Assembly: GCA_045113695.1 (NCBI GenBank)
Contig: JBGUJG010000110.1
Location: 1-5,004, forward strand
Direction of reading: 5' to 3'
From: UBA4246 sp045113695
GTDB lineage: Bacteria > Bacillota > Clostridia > Christensenellales > Aristaeellaceae
DNA length: 5,004 nucleotides
Positions within the stretch are counted from its first letter, which is position 1. Every line of letters begins with the position of its first letter. Below, piece by piece: positions 1-5,004 of the stretch. Under the pieces are notes generated by a model that ran no database searches, was not told the DNA's origin, and saw nothing but the letters and a program-made list of their open reading frames with translations. A program made the translations under genes and the position numbers.

Positions 1-6
1 GGTGGT

Positions 7-30
7 ATGGAGGGGCCACAGCCCCTCCAT
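7..30. repeat. Perfect 10-bp inverted repeat (hairpin)
   Basis: The arm ATGGAGGGGC (7-16) is perfectly complementary to GCCCCTCCAT (21-30) across a four-base CACA loop. This would be a very stable hairpin in RNA. No T-run follows on the plus strand, and none precedes the arm that would serve the minus strand, so it does not fit a standard intrinsic terminator. It lies at the window edge, so its relation to an upstream gene cannot be seen. It could be an mRNA 3'-end stabiliser or part of a repeat element continuing to the left. Confidence 0.7.
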
Positions 31-67
31 GTCATATCCGCAGCAGCGACATGCGCGGTGCGAGGAT

Positions 68-110
68 GAATTTTTGCGAAGCGGAGCCTGCGGAGCGAGA
101 GCAAAAATTC
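68..110. repeat. Inverted repeat with perfect 10-bp stem and 23-nt loop
   Basis: GAATTTTTGC (68-77) is perfectly complementary to GCAAAAATTC (101-110). The 23-nt loop contains a direct repeat of GCGGAGC (81-87 and 90-96). The stem is A/T-rich within G/C-rich surroundings. The hairpin is directly followed by another one (119-163), which suggests a modular intergenic repeat or a structured RNA rather than a chance palindrome. No open reading frame with plausible protein composition crosses it. Its function is unknown. Confidence 0.65.
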
Positions 111-118
111 TTTCTTTG

Positions 119-163
119 CGCCTTTGCCGCCCGGGAGTCCCGAAGGGACGAGAGGCAAAGGCG
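119..163. repeat. Two-level inverted repeat (nested hairpin)
   Basis: The outer stem CGCCTTTGCC (119-128) pairs perfectly with GGCAAAGGCG (154-163). Inside it, GTCCC (137-141) pairs with GGGAC (145-149) around a GAA loop. The two stems are separated by unpaired bases (129-136 and 150-153), giving an elongated hairpin with an internal loop. There is no U-tract after it. Together with the hairpin at 68-110 it forms a compact array of structure in a gene-free stretch. Either a dispersed repeat element or a folded leader RNA would explain it; the sequence alone does not decide. Confidence 0.65.
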
Positions 164-169
164 AGGGGG

Positions 170-193
170 TTCCCGAAAGGGGGACGTGTCCCC
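170..193. repeat. Overlapping alternative G/C-rich hairpins
   Basis: Two competing folds are visible. TTCCC (170-174) can pair with GGGGG (179-183) around a GAAA tetraloop, using two G-T wobbles. Alternatively GGGGAC (180-185) pairs perfectly with GTCCCC (188-193) with only GT between the arms, so a real fold would open the innermost pair. The folds share bases 180-183 and cannot form together. The CCCGAA...GGG core resembles the inner stem at 137-149, so this may be a degenerate second copy of the same module. Confidence 0.4.
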
Positions 194-200
194 ATTTCGA

Positions 201-223
201 GGGCTGTGCAACAGCCCCTTTTT
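201..223 (+). terminator. Intrinsic (rho-independent) terminator
   Basis: GGGCTGT (201-207) and ACAGCCC (211-217) form a perfect 7-bp stem with a GCA loop. One C then leads into five T residues (219-223). This is the standard intrinsic terminator arrangement on the plus strand. It most likely ends a transcription unit whose gene lies left of the window. Because it sits about 20 bases before the Shine-Dalgarno of the MATE gene, it could instead act as a conditional leader terminator if the MATE promoter lies upstream of it. Confidence 0.8.
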
Positions 224-242
224 ATCATGATGGCTGTTTGGG

Positions 243-248
243 AGGAGG
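243..248 (+). promoter_or_regulatory. Shine-Dalgarno that sets the MATE start at TTG 256
   Basis: The sequence AGGAGG (243-248), within GGGAGGAGGTG, is a near-ideal complement of the 16S rRNA 3' end. Seven bases separate it from the in-frame TTG at 256-258, which is optimal spacing. The next in-frame ATG (286) has no purine-rich site at suitable distance; the bases before it read CGCACCGATTCGGAC. The site therefore favours TTG over ATG as the initiation codon. Confidence 0.8.
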
Positions 249-255
249 TGATTCT

Positions 256-1626
256 TTGGGCCGGGCGATCCGCACCGATTCGGACATGACCGAAGGGAAT
301 ATCTGGCGGCATCTGATCAGCTTCGCCATCCCGATGGCCGTCGGCCTGCTGTTCCAGCAGCTGTACAACACCGTGGACACGCTGGTGGTCGGCAACTTCG
401 TCTCCAAGGAGGCGCAGGCCGCCGTCGGCTCTACCGGCAGCATCATCAACACCGTGGTCGGCTTCTGCGCGGGTCTCGCGACCGGCGCTTCCGTTGTCAT
501 CTCCCAGCGCTACGGCGCCCATGACAACGAAGGACTGAGCCGGGCGGTGCACACCACCATCGCCGTCACCTTCATCCTGAGCCTGATTTCGACCGCCGCA
601 GGCCTCCTGATCATCGACCCGATGCTGCGCTTCATGCAGACGCCGCAGGACGTCTGGGACGAAGCCCGGCTCTATCTGGTGATCTATTTTTCCGGCATTT
701 CCGGCATCCTGTTTTACAACATGGGCTCAGGCATCCTCAGGGCGGTCGGCGATTCGAGAAGGCCGCTGCTGTTCCTGATCTTCTCCGCCCTGCTCAACAC
801 CGTACTGGACCTGGTTTTTGTCCTGCTGTTCAAAATGAAGGTGGAGGGCGTCGCCTGGGCGACCGTCATCTCCCAGCTGATTTCCGCCGGGCTCAACCTC
901 CTGGCGCTGACCAAAGAACATTCCGCCTACGGCCTGCGCTGGAGGCAGCTGAAGATCGACCCGGCGTCGCTCAAAACCATCCTCCGCATCGGCATGCCCT
1001 CCAGCATCCAGTCCGCCATCACAGCCTTTTCCAACGTGTTCGTCCAGTCCTACATCAACGCCTTCGGCTCTGCGTGCATGGCCGGGTACTCCATTTACAA
1101 CAAGCTGGACGCCTTTGTGCTGGTGCCGGTGCAGGCCATCGCCATGTCCTCCACGACCATGGTCGGCCAGAACTGGGGCGCGGGCAAAAAGGACCGGGCC
1201 AAGGAGAGCGTCCGCTGCGCGGTCCTCATCAGCCTGCTTTCGACCGCCGCCCTGGCGGTGGTGGCCTTCGTGGCTTCCCGCCAGCTGCTGGGCCTCTTTT
1301 CCCCGGAAGAGGAGGTCGTGGACTTCGGCGTCCGGTTCATCCGCATTGTGACGCCCTTCTACCTGACCATCTGTTTCAACCAGATCTATGCCGGCGCCCT
1401 GCGGGGCATCGGCGACGCCACCGCGCCGACCGTCATCATGCTCTGTTCCTTCGTCGTGTTCCGGCAGATCTATCTGTTCGTCACCAAACTGCTGGGCTTC
1501 GGCTTTGTCTCCGTCGCCCTGGCCTACCCGATGGGCTGGATCATGTGCTCCACCCTGCTGGTCATCCGCTACCGGCGCAGCCTGCTGTTCCGGCCGGACC
1601 AGGTCCCCGCCGTACCTGAATTTTAA
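256..1626 (+). CDS. MATE family efflux transporter
   Basis: This is a multidrug and toxin extrusion type inner-membrane antiporter, a family that exports cationic or amphipathic compounds using a Na+ or H+ gradient. From the TTG start it is 456 residues, normal for bacterial MATE proteins. About 12 hydrophobic segments fit the two-bundle fold. Visible hallmarks are QQLYNTVD near residues 34-41 in the first helix, SQRYGA (83-88) matched in the second half by GQNWGAG (304-310), and the paired motifs GILRAVGD (159-166) and GALRGIGD (380-387). These duplicated motifs reflect the family's internal two-fold repeat. The N-terminus (DMTEGNIW, 10-17) is typical of clostridial members, possibly the YoeA-like branch. 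The TTG start is chosen from the Shine-Dalgarno at 243-248; an ATG at 286 would give 446 residues. An intrinsic terminator lies just upstream, and the LUD gene follows after 15 bp, implying cotranscription. The substrate cannot be inferred. Confidence 0.93.
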   Translation: MGRAIRTDSDMTEGNIWRHLISFAIPMAVGLLFQQLYNTVDTLVVGNFVSKEAQAAVGSTGSIINTVVGFCAGLATGASVVISQRYGAHDNEGLSRAVHTTIAVTFILSLISTAAGLLIIDPMLRFMQTPQDVWDEARLYLVIYFSGISGILFYNMGSGILRAVGDSRRPLLFLIFSALLNTVLDLVFVLLFKMKVEGVAWATVISQLISAGLNLLALTKEHSAYGLRWRQLKIDPASLKTILRIGMPSSIQSAITAFSNVFVQSYINAFGSACMAGYSIYNKLDAFVLVPVQAIAMSSTTMVGQNWGAGKKDRAKESVRCAVLISLLSTAALAVVAFVASRQLLGLFSPEEEVVDFGVRFIRIVTPFYLTICFNQIYAGALRGIGDATAPTVIMLCSFVVFRQIYLFVTKLLGFGFVSVALAYPMGWIMCSTLLVIRYRRSLLFRPDQVPAVPEF

Positions 1627-1641
1627 AGGAGGATACCCATC

Positions 1642-2277
1642 ATGACCCCGGTTCAGAAAACATGGAAGAATCAGGCGGACCTCATCATCAAAGGGCTCAA
1701 AAAGCGCCAGATGGAAGGATACTACGCCGCCACCAGAGAAGAAGCGGTCTCCATTGCCCTGTCCCTGATGCCGGAGGGTTCCTCCGTCGGCTGGGGCGGC
1801 TCCGTGACCCTGACCGAGTGCGGGCTGATGGACGCGGTCCGGAAAGCCCCCCTGACCGTCATCGACCGCGCCGAAGCAGTGACTCCGGAAGAAAAGGACC
1901 GGATGAACGCCCGCCTGATCACCGCGGACACCTTTCTGATGAGCACCAACGCCATCACCATGGACGGGGAGCTGTTCAACATCGACGGCCACGGCAGCCG
2001 CCTGGCCTTCCTGATCTACGGCCCCAAGCAGGTGCTCGTCCTGTGCGGGATGAATAAGGTTGTATCCACCCTGGAAGCCGCTCAGGAGCGCGCCCGGCTT
2101 TCGGCCTGCCCGCCCAACTGCGTGCGGCTCAATAAAAACACACCCTGCGCCATGACCGGCCGCTGCGGCGACTGCTACGGGAGCGACTGCATCTGCAGCC
2201 AGTTCGTCACCACCCGCCGCTCCAGCGTGCCCGGCCGGATCAAGGTGATCCTGATCGGGGAGCAGCTCGGTTTCTGA
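1642..2277 (+). CDS. LUD-domain protein (LutC/YkgG-like superfamily)
   Basis: This is a 211-residue soluble protein with no signal peptide or membrane segment. It matches the stand-alone LUD-domain (formerly DUF162) proteins common in Clostridia, often annotated as lactate utilization protein. Features seen include GWGGSVTL (50-57) after the first helical region, STNAITMDGELFNIDG (101-116), GMNKVV (136-141), and a C-terminal cysteine-rich stretch with C156, C160, C169, C175, C178, C183 and C185. The spacing of the last five suggests metal or Fe-S binding, which is inference. The LutC relative works with LutA and LutB in L-lactate oxidation, but no such partners are visible here, so a lactate role is unproven. 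The start is an ATG nine bases after AAAGGAGG (1625-1632), which overlaps the stop codon of the upstream MATE gene, a sign of translational closeness. The ABC transporter gene follows after 40 bp with no terminator between. The family is confident; the biochemical role is not. Confidence 0.9.
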   Translation: MTPVQKTWKNQADLIIKGLKKRQMEGYYAATREEAVSIALSLMPEGSSVGWGGSVTLTECGLMDAVRKAPLTVIDRAEAVTPEEKDRMNARLITADTFLMSTNAITMDGELFNIDGHGSRLAFLIYGPKQVLVLCGMNKVVSTLEAAQERARLSACPPNCVRLNKNTPCAMTGRCGDCYGSDCICSQFVTTRRSSVPGRIKVILIGEQLGF

Positions 2278-2317
2278 CGGCTGACTTCCGCAGTATCCGA
2301 TTCAGAGGGAGGCAAAC

Positions 2318-4981
2318 ATGCTGGTTCTCAAAGGCATCACCAAGGATTACCAGACCGGGGATACCAAAGTGGAAGCCCTGCGCGGGGTCGATCTGCGGTT
2401 CCGGCAAAGCGAATTCGCCGCGATCCTGGGCCCTTCCGGCTGCGGGAAAACCACGCTGCTGAACATCATCGGCGGGCTGGATCAGTATACCAGCGGCGAC
2501 CTGGTGATCAACGGCCAGAGTACCCGGCAGTTCCGGGACCGCGACTGGGACACCTACCGCAACCATTCCATCGGCTTTGTTTTCCAGAGCTATAACCTGA
2601 TCCCCCATCAGACGGTGCTGGCCAACGTGGAGCTGGCCCTGACCTTAAGCGGGGTGGGCCGGGAAGAGCGCCGCAAAAGAGCGCTGGAAGCCTTGGAACG
2701 TGTCGGGCTTCGGGACCAGATCCGCAAGAAGCCCAACCAGATGAGCGGCGGGCAGATGCAGCGCGTAGCCATCGCCCGGGCCCTGGTGAACAACCCGGAT
2801 ATCCTTCTGGCCGACGAACCCACCGGGGCCCTGGACAGCGAAACCAGCCTGCAGGTCATGGAGATCCTGAAGGAAATCTCCAAAGAGAAGCTGGTCATCA
2901 TGGTCACCCACAATCCGGAACTCGCGGACGCTTATGCCACCCGCATCATCCGCCTGCTGGACGGACGGGTGGTCAGCGATTCGGCCCCCGCCGAAGAGCC
3001 TTCCGAAAAGGAGGCGGGGAACGCCCGGCAGAATAAGCCCTCCATGGGCTTCGGGACCGCCCTGTCCCTGTCGCTGAACAACCTGCTGACCAAGAAGGGC
3101 CGCACCCTGCTGACCGCTTTCGCCGGTTCCATCGGCATCATCGGCATCGCGCTGATCCTGTCCCTGTCCTCCGGGGTGAATGCTTACATCAAGCGGGTGG
3201 AGGAAGACACCCTGTCGGCTTACCCGCTGGAAATCACCCAGCAGACCATGGACATCTCGGATACGCTGAGCAGCCTGATGGGCGTTTCCGCCGAAGAAGG
3301 AGAGCATCCGGACGGCAAGGTATATTCCGGCAGCCGGATGACCAACCTGATGAGCGCCTGGTGGAGCAGCATCACCAATAACAACTTAAAGAGCTTCAAA
3401 GCCTATCTGGAAGACCCGGCCAACGGCGTTGACAGCCTGGTCAGCGGCATCCAGTACGGGTATGACACGGCTCTGCTTTTATACCGGGAGGATGAGAAAG
3501 GACAGATCGTCCAGGTGAACCCCTCCACCGCCATGGACGCTACCGGGGTCACCGAGATGATGGAAATGTCCATGGCCAACGCCGGCACCTTTTCCCAGAC
3601 CCTGATGACCGAATCCTCCAGAAGGATGAACGTGTTCCAGCCCCTGCTGGACAACGGGGAGCTGCTTCGGCATCAGTACGACGTGCTGGCGGGCCGCTTC
3701 CCCGAAAAGATGGACGAAGTGGTGATCATCGTCAACAGCCGCAACGAGCTGTCGGACTATACGCTCTACACCCTGGGCCTCAAGGACCAGAGCGAGCTTG
3801 CCGCCCAGTTTGAGCAGCTGAAGGAAGGAAACCCCATCGAAAGCGAAGCGGTGGAATATACCTACGACGAACTGCTGAACCTGCGCTTCCGCCTGGCGAT
3901 GAACCCGGTCTTCTACGAAAAGCGCGGCAGCCGGTGGGTCGACCTGCGCACCGAAGACGAAAACATCCTGCGCGAGCAGCTGAATCAGGCCATGGAAATC
4001 AGCGTGGTCGGCATTCTCCGCCCGGCGGAAGGCACGGTCGCCACCTCCACGGGCAGCGGCGTCGGATACCGCTTTGAGCTGATGGAATACGCGGTCAGCC
4101 AGGTCAACGAAAGCCAGATCGTCCGGGAACAGCGTGAAAACCCTGGGATCGACGTCTTTACCGGCCAGCCCTTCGATACCACCGCGGAAGATCTGATGAA
4201 CGCCCTGGACCGGATGAGCTTCAGTGAGTTCGTCCAGCAGTACGGCAGCGCGATGGGATGGAGCGAAGAGATCCAGGCCCAGCTGAGCGGGCTGTCCGCG
4301 ATGCTCAATTTCCTCCCGAAGGACAACATCAAGCGCTTCCTGCCGACCGTGCTGCCGGAAGTGATCGGCGGGTCCTACGCGAAAAACATGGCCGCCCTCG
4401 GGGCAAGCGACCTGGATACGCCTTCTTCGATCTATATCTACCCCAGAAGCTTTGAGTCCAAGCAGGCCGTCACCGATCTGATCGAAGCCTACAACGCCTC
4501 CGCCAGCGAGGAAAACGTGATCCGCTACACGGACTATGTGGGCTTGCTGATGTCGTCGGTCACCAACATCATCAACGCCGTCAGCTATGTGCTGATCGCC
4601 TTTGTCGCCATCTCCCTGGTGGTGTCCTCCATCATGATCGGCATCATCACCTACATCAGCGTCCTGGAGCGCACGAAGGAAATCGGCATCCTGCGGGCCA
4701 TCGGCGCCTCCAAGCGGGACATTTCCCGCGTGTTCAACGCCGAAACCCTCATCGTCGGCTTCGGGGCCGGGGTGATCGGCATCCTGGTTTCCCTGGGCCT
4801 GGTAGTGGTGATGAACATCATCATCAAAGAGCTGGCCGGCCTGTCCAACCTGGCGGCCCTCCCGCCCCTGGGCGCCGCGCTGCTGATCCTGATCTCCATG
4901 GCCCTCACCTTCATCGCCGGCCTGATCCCCTCCCGGATCGCCGCCGGGAAAGACCCCGTGGTCGCGCTGAGGACAGAATAA
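2318..4981 (+). CDS. Fused ABC transporter ATPase/permease (MacB/FtsX type)
   Basis: This 887-residue protein joins an N-terminal LolD/MacB-like ATPase to an FtsX-type permease. The ATPase (about 1-220) is complete: Walker A GPSGCGKT (38-45), Q-loop Q90, signature MSGGQ (142-146), Walker B ILLADE (162-167), D-loop ALDS (171-174) and H-loop H198. A polar linker (about 221-243) leads to a first membrane helix (about 262-286). A very large extracytoplasmic region (about 290-745) follows, then three more helices (about 748-777, 808-833 and 847-871). ERTKEIGILRAIGASKRDI (784-802), after the second helix, is the classic FtsX/MacB coupling motif. Two chains would form a dimer using ATP to drive conformational change in the extracellular domains (mechanotransmission, type VII ABC) rather than classical membrane transport. 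No MacA-like adaptor or TolC-like gene is in the window, as expected for a Gram-positive. GGAGG (2308-2312) precedes the ATG by five bases. Substrate unknown; peptide or antimicrobial export, or envelope work, are possibilities. Confidence 0.93.
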   Translation: MLVLKGITKDYQTGDTKVEALRGVDLRFRQSEFAAILGPSGCGKTTLLNIIGGLDQYTSGDLVINGQSTRQFRDRDWDTYRNHSIGFVFQSYNLIPHQTVLANVELALTLSGVGREERRKRALEALERVGLRDQIRKKPNQMSGGQMQRVAIARALVNNPDILLADEPTGALDSETSLQVMEILKEISKEKLVIMVTHNPELADAYATRIIRLLDGRVVSDSAPAEEPSEKEAGNARQNKPSMGFGTALSLSLNNLLTKKGRTLLTAFAGSIGIIGIALILSLSSGVNAYIKRVEEDTLSAYPLEITQQTMDISDTLSSLMGVSAEEGEHPDGKVYSGSRMTNLMSAWWSSITNNNLKSFKAYLEDPANGVDSLVSGIQYGYDTALLLYREDEKGQIVQVNPSTAMDATGVTEMMEMSMANAGTFSQTLMTESSRRMNVFQPLLDNGELLRHQYDVLAGRFPEKMDEVVIIVNSRNELSDYTLYTLGLKDQSELAAQFEQLKEGNPIESEAVEYTYDELLNLRFRLAMNPVFYEKRGSRWVDLRTEDENILREQLNQAMEISVVGILRPAEGTVATSTGSGVGYRFELMEYAVSQVNESQIVREQRENPGIDVFTGQPFDTTAEDLMNALDRMSFSEFVQQYGSAMGWSEEIQAQLSGLSAMLNFLPKDNIKRFLPTVLPEVIGGSYAKNMAALGASDLDTPSSIYIYPRSFESKQAVTDLIEAYNASASEENVIRYTDYVGLLMSSVTNIINAVSYVLIAFVAISLVVSSIMIGIITYISVLERTKEIGILRAIGASKRDISRVFNAETLIVGFGAGVIGILVSLGLVVVMNIIIKELAGLSNLAALPPLGAALLILISMALTFIAGLIPSRIAAGKDPVVALRTE

Positions 4982-5004
4982 ACAGGCTCATCTGCATATG
5001 GTCA
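4982..5004. other. Intergenic tail, nothing recognised
   Basis: These 23 bases follow the TAA stop of the ABC transporter gene. No hairpin, T-run, ribosome-binding site or start of a gene can be supported before the window ends. Whether the operon continues cannot be judged. Confidence 0.5.

Noticed and set aside
68..223. Guanidine (ykkC-type) or other known riboswitch upstream of the exporter
   Set aside because: Exporters are often riboswitch-controlled, and ACGA/ACG stretches are present, but they do not sit in the loop positions or conserved contexts of the guanidine classes I can recall. No other class was recognised.
223..228. TATCAT as a -10 promoter box for the MATE operon
   Set aside because: It matches five of six positions of TATAAT, but no acceptable -35 box lies 16-18 bases upstream and it overlaps the T-run of the terminator. 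Too weak to annotate.
124..255. Upstream extension of the MATE frame to give 500 residues
   Set aside because: The added 44 codons cross the nested hairpin and the terminator, read as low-complexity G/P/R-rich sequence, and contain the Shine-Dalgarno for TTG 256. Family members begin near the DMTEG segment.
2..289. Plus-strand open frame of 95 codons at the window start
   Set aside because: It runs through all the hairpins and the intrinsic terminator, has no ribosome-binding site visible, and its product has a composition rich in R, G and P with no recognisable domain.
727..1992. Long minus-strand open frame of 421 codons
   Set aside because: It is antisense to the MATE and LUD genes. Its product is dominated by G, D, H, Q and E, as expected from the complement of GC-rich coding DNA, and no domain is visible.
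2645..3307. Minus-strand open frame of 220 codons opposite the ABC gene
   Set aside because: It is fully antisense to well-conserved ATPase motifs and has the same shadow-type composition; nothing supports an independent gene.
1..5004. CRISPR array, tRNA, rRNA, insertion sequence or phage genes
   Set aside because: No regularly spaced repeats, no tRNA-like or rRNA sequence, and no transposase or integrase motifs were seen on either strand.

Overview
The window is GC-rich (roughly 60% by eye) and looks like a chromosomal segment of a Gram-positive anaerobe of the class Clostridia, perhaps an Oscillospiraceae/Ruminococcaceae-type organism. The reasons are strong AGGAGG-type ribosome-binding sites, tight same-strand packing, and proteins that read like clostridial family members: a MATE exporter, a stand-alone LUD-domain protein with a C-terminal cysteine cluster, and a very large fused ABC ATPase/permease. 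The genus assignment is inference from recalled family resemblance; no search was run.

Layout. Positions 1-240 hold no credible gene. They contain a 10-bp perfect hairpin (7-30), a second 10-bp perfect stem (68-110), a two-level hairpin (119-163), a G/C-rich fold (170-193) and an intrinsic terminator (201-223). The terminator most likely ends a transcription unit that lies mainly upstream of the window. A MATE transporter (256-1626) follows, best started at a TTG seven bases after a strong Shine-Dalgarno. A LUD-domain protein (1642-2277) comes 15 bp later, with its ribosome-binding site overlapping the MATE stop codon. After a 40-bp gap comes a MacB/FtsX-type fused ABC transporter of 887 residues (2318-4981). 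The last 23 bases are intergenic and hold nothing recognisable.

Working together. All three genes lie on the plus strand with gaps of 15 and 40 bp and no terminator between them, so they probably form one operon. Two encode membrane transporters of classes often linked to export of toxic or antimicrobial compounds. The third encodes a soluble LUD-domain protein of the LutC-like superfamily, here without lutA/lutB partners in view. Nothing in the window identifies the substrates.

The genes themselves look intact and ordinary for their families. The least explained part is the dense set of inverted repeats in the first 225 bases. It may be a dispersed intergenic repeat or a structured leader, and a genome-wide copy count would decide between them.
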